DNA of 64,000 nt, taken from assembly GCF_037975245.1 (NCBI RefSeq), contig NC_092576.1:21701611-21765610 (forward strand). The letters run 5' to 3'. Every line of letters starts with the position of its first letter. Within the stretch, counting starts at the first letter, position 1. This stretch comes from Apostichopus japonicus (lineage: Eukaryota > Echinodermata > Holothuroidea > Aspidochirotida > Stichopodidae). The position numbers and the translations under genes were made by a program. This document shows, one piece after another, positions 29,966 to 42,500 of the stretch. The notes beneath the pieces are model-generated. The model made no database searches. It saw only the letters and a list, made by a program, of their open reading frames with translations, and had not been told where the DNA came from.

Positions 29966-32900
29966 AGCCTGTTGAAGTTTCAAAGGATGGTATGGTCGAG
30001 GCTTCTGAAGTTCTGAGTAAAATAAATCACGAAAACTCAAAAAGTAAGTTGCCAAGAACAAGATTTTTTTTATTGCAAACACCTGCACAGGTGCTGTGGA
30101 TCAAGCGATACAATCCAGCACTGAATCATACAAAACGGTATACAAACATTGAGAATTTGTGAAATGCAAAACCATATATATTAAGCCTTTCCTTGTACAA
30201 TACAAATTACAATGATAATTAATATGTAATTGTGACTTGTGAGGGCTTTACTAGGCATGGGTTTTTTCGTTCAGTGATGCCGGTGGGCGTAGGGTGTTAG
30301 GTTCAGTGATGTCTGTGGGGCGTAGGGTGTATTGAATAACATACCTAATTTTAGCTATTCACAAAGACTGTCAGGTGAAAAAAATAGGGGTAGAATAGAG
30401 CCACCTTTAGCCATTGAAATCAACTAAAACCCTGTAGCTTCGGGGGCTTTGCCCCTCGAACCCCTCCAAGGGCCCCTGGACCTCATGCAGAGGAGGGCTA
30501 GCTATGCTCGCGGGCTGGCTTCGCTCGCCATCGTCAGACAAATTAGCCGCCACTCTCTTCAAATTAGCCAGCACTCACTTTCTCCTGGCTACAACACTGG
30601 TCACTGGGTATATTCATCTTGAATGTCAGTTGGGAAGATTCAGGATACTGTAAGATGATATAAAGGGATCATCTTTAAGACCTTGCAAAATAACTTTAAG
30701 GCGAAGCTTTTGTCTTGATAATAAAGAAAAAGAGAGTGCTGATAGTGTTTCCAAATAGAGATCCTATAGATCTTAAGCATTAAAATATGCTAAATCTCTG
30801 CATAGCTGTTTTAAGGCTTACATTGATGATGACATCACTTCCTCATTGCATCTAAAGCTTAAGGTTATTCCACTCTTCTATCAATTTTAATAATTCAGCC
30901 AAAAACATTATGTTCTTGTTAATCATATGAACAACAGAGAGCATCGTTGAATGACATTGAGCACCATCTGTGCTCGACACATTTGTTTATGCATTGTTAA
31001 CATATGCCATGTGAGGGCCATAAAATGTCTTTAGTGTTACATCTGATGGAATTGATCTAATAGTCGGTGAGTTAGACTATAATAGTCCAGTCACTTTAAC
31101 TGATGAACTTCAACTGCTTAAAAGGTTGAAGTTAAAAAGAAGAAATAGAAAAGGAAACAAAAATTGAATTCGATAAGGAAGATGGTCTAATAACAATGAT
31201 AAGGAAAGAAAATAAACCTGAACAAAAAAAGGAAATGGAAAGAAAAGAAGAGTTTTTCATTCCAGCCTGACTAAACTTAAATAAAATATTTACTAAAATA
31301 GTCATTATGATTCCAGTTTATATCATACTGACAGTGCAAAGTGTACAGTACTTCCAAACATATACCCAATAGAAACTGGAAGTTCATACAGTCAATAAAA
31401 GTGCTTTGAAGTGCCATATTGTCACACATTGTCCAAAAGGGCGTTGGCTCTCTAAGTAATGTTTATAAGATAAGATCGAATGCTGAATACAAGTTTACAG
31501 CATATTCCCCAAATTTGAGAGAGAGGGTGTGGGTGGGGGGGGGCATTGACTGTTAGTCACGTGTAACCCCCCAAAAAATTAAGATGCTTTCACATTTTAG
31601 AATCTGTAGATAAACCTGCATGCTAACAACACAGTTCACTTTTGGGTTCGGTTTAGTCAAATTACGCGTGTCGGCGTATGTGTGTGCACGCAATCAGCCT
31701 TATGTTACAGACTAACTCTGACTCGAAAAATTCAACTAACATCTCTAAATTGTTTCGTCTGCAAATTTACTTAGAGTTTGTCCTTTGCTTTGTTTCTTTC
31801 TTTCTCCCGTCAGCTATTTCTTTTTTGAATTCATTTCTTGGCTCTGACATTATCAAATTACAGTAAACAAACATAAATGTCTTCTTGCAGAAAGCTCGAT
31901 CGCAATCTTTCACATTTCTGTGGACTTTTCCTGTTCATTTTCATTTCCGTTTAAATTGTCATTGGCAAACTGTCTTCCTTATTTCTGTTTGTACATTTGA
32001 ACAATTTTGTAAACTTTTGCAATATAAAATGATGAATTTTCACAAACACATTCATGGACCCCCAATTTTGTGCTTGAAATCATTTCGTTGTTACGATCAC
32101 TGTTGTTTGAGAAACTAATGTTGTGTCACGGATATGATGTATGTTGCACCTTTTTGCCAGTGGTTGTTAATGCTGCTAATGTTTCTATAAATACCTCTGC
32201 TTTAAAAGGCCATGTTTCAGCACATCTGACATGCTCATACGGTTAAATTGATGTGGCTTCGTAACTTTAGTTCAGTCTTCTGTTAATGTAAGTCCATAAT
32301 TATATTCGGAATTCTAATTACTTAACCAAAGAAAATTCTCATAAAAAATGGACCCCCTCCCTTCCATGGATGATATCCGACACCATTTACCCTAGAAAAT
32401 TGTTATTTTTTTATACTGTTCGTTGAATTTTGGGTTGCTTCTGATGAGCTTAATAGTCCAGCCGTTTTGATTGATGAGTCTTAACATGGTTCAGTGGTAT
32501 GTAATACAGTTCTCGCTGAGAGCAGTACGGAAGCCAATATATTCTGACGTTTGTTACAATCAATGAGTTATATAAAAATATTTCATATAGGTTAAGCGGG
32601 TTGGCATGCATCCATCATATTTTTGATGGTCATTTCATTTCTAGTTTTATTTGGCATGAATTATGCTTTCTGTTACAAGTTTTCCGAGGGTGAAGACCAA
32701 TTTACTCTTAATTCCCAATTGCTCAATCATTCCTGTATGGCTTTGATTGTGTCAAGTAAAGTGGACACTTGATTGAAATTAGATTACTCCACCCCTGCTT
32801 CTCTGACTCTATCTTAGACTATATATTCCTATATAGAACCCATTGGCTATTTTATTCATTACTTGATACACACTGTATTAAATGTGTATATAGAAGCTCC

Positions 32901-33780
32901 AAAAAGACATCTTTCACTACTGATACTCAGGGCGATGAGCGCTTGGCAATGTTTCATGTCGTGGTCCAGATTTCCTTTTTAATTGGCTGCTCAGTGTATA
33001 TAGGAGGTGAAAGTTTTATTGAGACATATTTGGGTTGGTGGTTGATTGACGTGTAAAACATTCTGAACGGGGTAACACATGCAAGCTATCGATCACTGTG
33101 TTGTAATTTCATCGGCATGTGCTCTCCATTGATAAATGAAGCAAAATGTTCATCTCTGATACAAATGAACACAGTGACCTACCATGCATGGAAGCACACA
33201 GCATACTCTCCCCACTGGTGGTGGTTATGTGTGGGGGAATTTCTCTGCTCTGCGGACTGAAGCGACATTATATGAATGGTGTTGGAGGTATGGGTAGATG
33301 AGAGGGTGGGGGTGTTGAGAAAGAGGGAAAAGCAAGTCCCTCTTGAGGTTATAAAATGCAGTGCGGCGTGCTGTAAAGATGGAGAGGACTTTGGAATGTC
33401 CTAGTGATGATGTTATAGTTGTTGGACGCTTCCAGCTCAATGGATGGCTGACGACATTTTTGCTTAACGGTATTGCGGTTTTGAACAATTTTAAAAGACC
33501 CATCAAAGATTACTCAATATGAGATAGCTATCGTTCGAAGTAGGACACACTTTAAAAAAACAATCATCATACATGCAGGTCAGCAAGGAGAATAATAAAG
33601 GAAAATTGATTCGATTCTCAAGTCCATTCGGTCGCCCGATAACTTCCTAAAACACCAGTTAGGCCCGTAAAGAACCAATTCGGACCTGTGTGCGATTATG
33701 TCAAATGTCCTCCTTTATGACGTTATCAGTCCCTTGGCTGTGTTAGAGTTCCTTCAGTATAAAGGATCTCTAGGCTGTAT
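29966..33780. other. Intergenic with hAT-like scraps, no gene recognised
   Basis: The block at 30420-30610 has GC-rich hAT-like text (cttcgggggctttgcccc) and ends CTGGCTACAACACTGG. G/C tracts near 31525-31575 are another such scrap. The remainder is AT-rich. ORFs at 31678-31866, 31885-32118, 32769-33056 and 33225-33506 show no motif I can support. Confidence 0.4.
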
Positions 33781-33860
33781 TCCCCTGACCCGCCCACACA
33801 CGCACCCATCCGCTTACATGACTACATAGGTTACTATTATCATCGAAACCAAAAACCTCT
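33781..33860 (+). repeat. Terminal fragment of dispersed repeat family
   Basis: CA-rich tract (cacacacgcaccc), then GACTACATAGGTTACTATTA and TCATCGAAACCAAAAA. The end is the same as in the copy at 40981-41047. Confidence 0.6.
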
Positions 33861-34571
33861 TTAAGACAAAGCCTTATGATAGCAAGGTCTGAAGTTTCGT
33901 ATGGCTGTTTCATCGCAGTGTAAAATGGAGACGTTATAAGGGACATTCCGTTAACACACATGACAAAACACATGACAAAACGAACATGACAAAACGTTAA
34001 CATTTAAATATGATTGATCTGAGCAAACTATTTTGTACTGTACGTGAGACATGCAGGATTTGTAAGTTTAGATTCATATGTGTTTAGGTCTTGAGTATAC
34101 ACATTTGAAGGTTAATCAATGTCAAGGATATGATACTCTTCTCACGAGACTTTAGATAGACTTACATTTGACAATTAATAAATTGCTAAAAATATATAGT
34201 ATATGACAGGGTTGTTTACTCTCAACGTACACTGTTTGCATTCAGCCGGGAAGAATGGGCCACTACTACAGGTTTCTTTCAGCCAACAACACATTATTTA
34301 TGAGAAACAACTTCGATTTAAGGTGACTTATATATTCCCATAGAAATTGAACTAGGAAGAAAGCTGACACAGTGTATCGCCGTGTGTTAAAGCAGCGTAG
34401 CCTTGAAAAAAGTGAGGGCGCTTTGCATTGTACATATTTGTGCATGCATGTTTTCAGTTTAAAGTTGCAAAGTAGGTAGTAACCTATTTTTCTAGTATTA
34501 AATTGTTAGTGATAAGCCCAGGACATTATAACCGTCATCCCGTATTATTCTGACATGTCCATATCATTAGG

Positions 34572-35547
34572 CAGGGGCGGATGCAGGATTTGTGACGGAG
34601 GGGGGGGGGTCTGACTGGTCCAGCCGCGCCTGAAAGTAAGACTATCTGAGCGGAGCGCCAACATCGGTTGGCCCGGAGCACACCAGAAAATCTTTGGCTT
34701 TACAAACTCCCCCCCCCCCCGATGGCCGGAAACTGTACTTCCCGAGTTTTCTATGCTGCATGTACCTAGCCTGAAAATATGGATCTCATGTCTGCAATTT
34801 CTCAATTGATAAGAAAAAACCAATCTATGAAATAAGGTAATTCATATCAGATGAGTTGATATGATACAAAAATCATAATGCCTATAGCCCCCAATCCCCC
34901 TCCCGTTCCGTCACCACTGTTTGATGCAGGGCCGGATCCAGGATTCTGGAAGGGTGAGAGGTTTGGCCTCCAGTGATCCTAGGGTCTAAGGGGAGTGGGT
35001 TTCCCTCTATCCATTGTGAAATTCTTGGATATTTAAGTACAACAGGAAACCCCCTTCAATTTAGCCATGCAAAGCACCTACAAAAACTCACTCGAATGTA
35101 TCTGCATCAGTACGAGTTAGCTAGTTTTAGGAGTGTTATAATACGTGTTCATGAGAACAAGAGCTGTGAGACGTTCCTCGCCCATTGTTGATCGGAGAAC
35201 AGTTTTATGCCTTCTCGCCGCAGAAAACGATCTCTCATGAAGAATTCGTTGGCCCATCCTATGCAGTCTACCGCTCTGCCACCTCACCTCCCAAAAAATT
35301 CAAACACCTCAATTTTGAAACTTTTCGGTCTGATTTTTAGGCATTTTTGGCACGTGTGCACACTATATAGTTCATTTGACGGAAAAGACACACCTGGCTG
35401 AATTGTAAGGATAACTGCCCTTCTGACGTCCTTCATGTTTAAAATTGGCGTTTAATTTAAATTATTTTTTTCTCTCTTTTTTTGTTTGTTTTTTGGCCAA
35501 GAGCAGGGGGAGGGGGGGTCCGGACCCCCCTCTGGATCCGCTCCTGT
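34572..35547. mobile_element. Cluster of hAT-like ends
   Basis: One left end (CAGGGGCGGATGCAGG at 34572) has the hairpin module 69 bp inside, in reverse orientation (about 34641-34686). A second left end (CAGGGCCGGATCCAG, about 34928) matches the right end CTGGATCCGCTCCTG at 35533-35547 as an inverted repeat. The flanking 8-mers do not agree, so exact insertions could not be resolved. Confidence 0.6.
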
Positions 35548-38500
35548 TAGGGTTACAGTTTTAAGTAAAATGAGGTGGTAATAATTTTTGTCATTAGGCT
35601 TTAGATGATTACACACCGGTACTGTCTTTGCCATACAAGCAGAACGCCACCAGTAGAATGGGTAATTTCAGTATATGTCGCATGACGTCATTCTTCCTAC
35701 TTCAATGTCTATGTATAATTGTATATACCTAATCTATAGTCTAAGTATGCCATAGACTGCACCATTTGAAGTCTATTTCTTTTAATTCAGGGGAGACATT
35801 TTTGAATTTAATATTTTTATTGACACAACCTTCCGTTTAGAGCTACTTATAACGACCTAAACAAAAGTCTAAATATATCTCAGAATGCACCATTAGATGT
35901 CTTTATTTTGGGGGATGGGGGATCCCTAGCCCCCTTCACACGGGATCGGTTTCAATGACCCCATGGGAACACCCGTCCTTTATAAAATCCTTCATGCAAT
36001 TCTGTCGGGGAGAATTTGGAAATCCTCTCCCCACCTTTGAAATTCTAAGCTCGCCACTGGCTCAGTATAACAAGTTCGTTTCTAGAACTTGAAACAGAGT
36101 TCATTATGTTAGACATAGATAACAAAGATAATACTGTTGACAACATAACATTGGTTAGTTTTCTTTTAATTTTCTTCCCATGACATTATACATGACCAAT
36201 ACATGTAAAATGCTACATATTTCATGATATTAGGTAGTTATCATATATCATAGCATTACTTGAAGAGAGTGATGAACAAGCTACACTGATCTGTCAATAA
36301 AGGTAAGGGATGCCTTAGGACTAGTTGTTTCTTTAGTTGACGAAATGATATACACTTATGCGCAATCAGAGAAAAGTCCTAACCAAACCGCAAACAAATT
36401 GATTATTCACTTCCTTGAAAGTAAATGTTATACTTTAAAGAGATCTTGTAGCTCAGTGATTTAATGCCGTTATCTTTGTGGTAATTATTTCCAGTAAATA
36501 TTGTCAGCTTTTATGTTATATTCATTTAGCGTGGAGGCTGCGTGTGAGGGGTGCAACATACATAAACAACACTGTATAATTATACCAGATTAACTTAAGG
36601 AAGGAAAGAAAAGCTGAATTACAATAAACAGATCAAGAATGAGTTATTATTCATTTAAAAAAATATAAAGATATAAAATGAAAAGTATAACAAACCAAAA
36701 GAGATCGTTGAAATTGAGGTTAAATAAACGCATATAATATACCTGCCTTCATTATTAGCATATTATAATCATATTGATTACGTAATAGCCACGTCATGTG
36801 ATTGTCTTCATAGCGGGTATAAATGGAATTAATAGAACTTAACTCCATTAAGCAGTACGATAGTCAAACAACTATAGAATCATGTACAACACGTAATAAA
36901 ACAATAATGAAAATAATGAAAATATACAGAGCTTTGAAATTGAAGCTTACTTAATTTTATGAACAGGATATTACCTTCATTATTGTACATCTTATCATCA
37001 TATACATTAAGTAACATCCACCACCATATGATTTATCATCATAGAAGGTGTACTAGGAACGATCATAATGGAATTAATATTACAAGAATTAAAAGTGCAT
37101 GAATTGAACCCATGTAGAATCGTTTATAACACAAAACAGTAATAAAATGATGAAATGAAGAAAACAATAGTAAAAGAAGCAAAACGTTGAAATGAAATGA
37201 AACACAAACCAAACTATTATCTTTGGCTCATATGACAGAAATATGAGTGAAGAAAAAGTATCTCTCAAAATGGAATGATATAATTTACAGAAATTAAAAG
37301 AATAATTCTGGTAAAAAAAAAAAGTGTTTGGATGATGAAAGAGAAACATTTTCTGATCATCGTGCTGAAATTTCAATGCATTTCCTTAGCAAAGTATTTC
37401 TCTTCATCTACGCAAATAACATAATCTTTGTTACATATTAATATTAAATATAAAAACTACTGCACATTGAGATTAATTCCCATTCTACAAATTAGAGTTC
37501 TAGTGGTGGTGCAAATGTGTAATATAACATATACTTGGTCACCATTGTGCTGGGTAAGTCATCTATTTCCTTCAACATCACCTCCCCTCCCCACACCACA
37601 CCTCCCCTCTCCACACCCCGCCCCTCCAATTACACACGAAGAGTACGATCGGGATTGTGTTCTCATTCTTCCCTCTCTCAATAGTTGACATCCAATTAAC
37701 AGACAAAATAGACTCATATACTGATGACGTATTGGATGATGGATGACATCATTAGAAGATTGATTGGCTCTTTGCAAGTTGGAAACGAATTTAGAGTTAG
37801 TAAAGAAAGTATATGTGGACAGTAATGTTACTAATAAAACGTAAGAAGTTATTTCGTGTACACTCTACAATAAAATATAAAGTAACCTATATAAACATGT
37901 AACATAACCAGAAAAGCTAAAGAACCATTAATAACAATCCTTTTTTTTGGACTTTAACATCTGAAGACTAAAATTCCACCTAAGGTCATCCTTTAACACA
38001 AAATGTAACTTGAACAGTCATCTTTCAAATTTCACTTCTATGTATTATATGGAGTTATTAGTATTATTGCACAACCTGATCACTCTACAATATCCTTTCA
38101 AAGTGAATGTGTTGATCAAGTCATCATGTCATTGTCTTGAGAATATAGGCATTTGATGACTTCACAATCATACTAGACTAGTTGCATGTGTATTATACTG
38201 GAGGTCTATCTAGCAATGTTTGTAGTATTTGGGAGATATTAACAGTTTACAACCTAATCTCTTAAGTAGATCCTTTCCCAATGAAATTAGCGGCATCATT
38301 TGAGAATAGATTGAATGACGTTACAGTCCTGCTGGTGATTGGTCAAGCCAGATTAACATGCATTTTGCATTGCTGTAATAGAAAGATAAAATGATATATA
38401 TTTGGTGAAATTGTTGTTAGAATAATGGGTCGAGAAAAATACTCATTTGTAGAACAATGGGAAGGTAACACCAATACAACCCCCATTCTAACCCAACCCG

Positions 38501-39484
38501 CCCCCTGGAAAAACTTCAACGAGAGATTTAATTTGCTCTTAAAGCATACTTTACTCTCGTAATTATTGGTTTTATGCAAAAGAGATTATTTGTTACAGAA
38601 GACGAATTTTAAGGAAACAGAAATTGAACAAGATGATGTTCTTTAACATGTTTGTGTTTAGAAACAGTATCGTAACCTGCTGACCTTGACATCCCTATGT
38701 TAATTCATAAATCTGTATTCATTTCTCCTCTTCCTGATCTCACCTCACTTCATTTAAAAATGAAATTGTATGTCCCTAATTAGGTCACATATGACAAAGA
38801 GCTGACGAGCCATTACCATGCTCAGATATAACTTGCTTATATTTAACTCTCTTCTTTTCCACATGTTATATTATTTCCTGTGTGTCGTCTAATTGAGTGA
38901 CGTCACCATATCGCACATTGTCGTTTCCTTATTAATCTTCAAATGTTTACTGACAGTTTTTGACCTGTTAGTATTAAGGGAAGACTCGTGATAATCTCTC
39001 ATTTTTGCCGATAAATTAATAATATGATGAGGAAAGGTGGAATTTTACTAACCGTTATCATATCCGTTTTAGTGATAACACACATGTTAGCAAATAAAAA
39101 AATTTATCACTTTTTAAGCAATGCCTTTCTTATGCTAGGATAGTCGTGGATCCAACATTATTTTAATAATAAACAGATACCTTTGTTTCTGTCAAAGAAA
39201 TGAACTTATCACTAATTTTGAGACATTTAATCAGGGATCAGCTTTGCTAATATAACATATAAAAAAATCAATTGAAGTTGAAGCAGTTGCAAAAGTGACC
39301 ACATAAGAGTAGAAAATCTCAGATATAGGGATAACAAATCGGGTTAATATGGAGATTTTTGTAATATATTGAGATTTTACAATTATAAATAACATGCATA
39401 ATGAATTTCAACAAATTATAAATGCTAAAGAAGAGTGTAATCAGCTGTATTGACTTACAGTTAATGGAACCTTGTCAGGCTTCT
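35548..39484. other. Intergenic or LRR-gene 3' region, no gene recognised
   Basis: AT-rich unique-looking DNA. A hAT-like right end (GCTCGCCACTGG) is near 36050. I found no supported exon on either strand. A 3' UTR of the LRR gene may extend into the upper end. Confidence 0.4.
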
Positions 39485-39508
39485 CTAGTAACTAATCTCA
39501 TCGAATCC
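39485..39508 (-). CDS. Possible terminal LRR-gene exon (GFDEISY, stop)
   Basis: The acceptor is ccctcttgtttag. It enters in phase 0, reads GFDEISY and then TAG at 39487-39485. It is the best in-phase acceptor found downstream of the mini-exon, but seven codons are weak evidence. Another exon between 39508 and 43910 cannot be excluded. Confidence 0.4.
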   Translation of the reverse strand, partial: GFDEISY

Positions 39509-42500
39509 CTAAACAAGAGGGAAAAGAATCAGTTAAAGATATGTATAAGATAACACAACCAGAATGCAAAATGCATTGAGGTTTCGATGACTTCAATGCA
39601 CTAGACTTCTGCTTGTTAGTATAACCAGAACTAGCTGTTACAATAACACTATGGCATGCTAATACAGGTCAGTCTATACGTGGTTATACACACCTCCATC
39701 AAAAACAGTAGGGTTATTGTACTCAATGTTATGAATCTGCACACCAAGTATTACAAACCAAACCAAATCTCTAATAACTTCACACATCAAGGTTGCAGAG
39801 GAGTCCACTTATGGACAATTTAGATTGGAATATGCCCACGAAACTTGAATCAACTTGAAAGAAGCTAATACAGGTCTGGAGGTCAACCTGAGGTCAAAGG
39901 TCACCCAAATGCAGGTCTACTATTGTATTACAATAGTGTAACTCCCAACCTTGATGGACATTTGGTTCTAAAGTTATTGCAAAAATACTAGTTTTTGACC
40001 CCTGATTGACCTTTGTTGACATTGGATCACATGACTGTCATGTTTTGAAACAATCCCTTACCCCATTATTCACAACTAGTCCCAAAATATCAAACTTGTC
40101 AGACCCTGTCAATGGTAGTTTCACAAATTATTGAGAAAAACTAGGCCAACATTACAGCCAACTCCATGAAGTGAAAGCAAATCTCAAGTTCACAGGTGCT
40201 TGACCTAGTTTCTCTTTGGCAGCTGGCCAAAAAATGTTTTGAAATTCGTGGTACCTGTGCAACTTACATCCAACCAGAACTACCAATGATCTACAAATAT
40301 TTTCTAGAGAAGGCATGCTTCGCCATTCAAGTGCACTATTCCATCGAAATCACACCAACTCTTTAGCAAAATATCCATACGGATGCGTGACAAGTGTTGC
40401 AGAAGCTCTAGCACTTTTATATATCTATGGTCTGCAAGCAAGCCTTGGAAGACACTGTAACACACACACACATGTATGTAGCTATGTACATAGCAATTCA
40501 GGACTTCTAGCGACACAGTTAAGTCAATGGGGTTATTGTCGCGAGTTCAGATTCAAATCTACGGATGCCCGTAAGATCATTTTCAATTGTCAATAGGCTC
40601 TCCTATTCTTATCAGGCGAATCGCCCATGTCATCTACTTATAGGCTGGACGATGGGAGATACCGTATATTATGAAAAGGTTTTTACAAGTTGACCCCAGG
40701 TGACCCTAAATGACCTTCGACATCCACAAAAAATGATAGGCTTTTTGTACTTTATGTGGTCAACTACATACCATTGCATTGAAATCAATCCAAGCTTTGT
40801 TTCTTGAGATATCATGTTTACAAGCTTTTCACTATTTGACCCCTGGTGACCTTAAATGACCTCTGACCTACACCAAAAACAATAGGCTTCTTGTACTCAA
40901 TAAGGTACTCCTATGTACCAAATATGAGAACTGTCCAAGCTTCCCTTCTTGAGATATCGTGTTTACAAGCTGGGCGTCACAAACGCACACACACACACAT
41001 ACACACACGCATGATTACAAAGGTTACGATTATCATCGAAACCAAAAACAAAGACAATGAAGTTTATTTAAATGTTGTAAATATTTATCATATGCAGCCA
41101 CATAAGAAGTGTTATCTCAGAGAGAATCGATTTAGGTTACAACGAAATTCATTTTCACTTCTTTTTAATTTATAGACCTTTGTTTCAGTTTTACATTTTA
41201 GCAACCAATGCAAGGGTTACCCCACCGGTACATCCTGTGGTAGGTATTGAACATGACATACACATGAAGGCTAAATCCATGAATCCATGGTCACTAATGC
41301 TGTGGTCCCTTTGATATCATGGAATTGGAAGGACACATTTGTGGAGGTTGGATTTTGGTTAAAGCTTAATTTTTTATTATTGTCATCTTTAATGAGGGTA
41401 GTCCTTCTCAGTGCAGCACTGTTTTCCAGAGGAGCCCTCAGTTATATTTGAAATTTGAAAATTTGTATAAATATAACAGCACCGAATAATATGTGTGAAC
41501 AATTATTTATCAGTCACAATATTGATTCATAGCCATTTTACCTTTTTATGTTGATGTGCACAGCACAATGATATAATCCTCTCCCTATCTATCAAAGTGA
41601 CTTGTGTGTAAAACAGGATTACTGTACAAGAATCAGTTCACTAATCTCTACACTCCATCGTCTTCCCTGCCGGTAACCATCAAATGACCTATCCAGGGAA
41701 TTTCCCCGGCATTTCACTATGAACCAATATAACCCAATGCGCTATCACATTGGGACCATGCAGTTCGTGGAATGTTCCGACCTGTTTTAACACTGAAGCG
41801 ATTCACACAGAGTTAACAGTAAAACAATGTAAATCTTTAAGCTTTGTCCCTGAGTGAAAGCTGAATCATGCTGATAAATCGGTAGCATGTACTCTCAGGA
41901 TTGTAATCCTCCCCAAAATAAGCTGGATTTGTTGGGATTAAACATATCTTCAGTTCTCACTGACATCCTAATAGTACATGCTACTGATTTATAGCACGAT
42001 CCAGTTATTACTGTGGTACAAAAGATTTACAGTAGTTACTGTGTTGTCTGTTAATGTAGAGTGTAACACTGGTCTCGTCAACTGGAGTCGCCATTTTTAA
42101 TTGAGCTGCAAGGTTTAACATTCTAATCATTATAATAAGTCATCATTCGTGACATATAATGGGATAGTTATTTTAGTTGGTTCTCTTGACCATGCTAGAC
42201 CGGGTTTGACCCTTGTGTTTTGTTATGTCGGAACATGTGTTATCATTAGCTAGCTGTAAGTGTAAGGTAGCTAACATTTAAGAGCGCTGCAGTAATTTAG
42301 ATATAACATGCCTTAAAACAGCTCCTGTGTTTATTCTGGAAAACTTAGACATTATTCAATACTAACACATACTGACTCTAGGGATATTGCTTATTAGCTT
42401 GACTAGTCCGGTGTCATTACATATGATGACACAAATAAAAAAATATGTTGTTAATATTTTAGGCAAAATATTGAAGCATAACGTTTACACTGAATATTTC

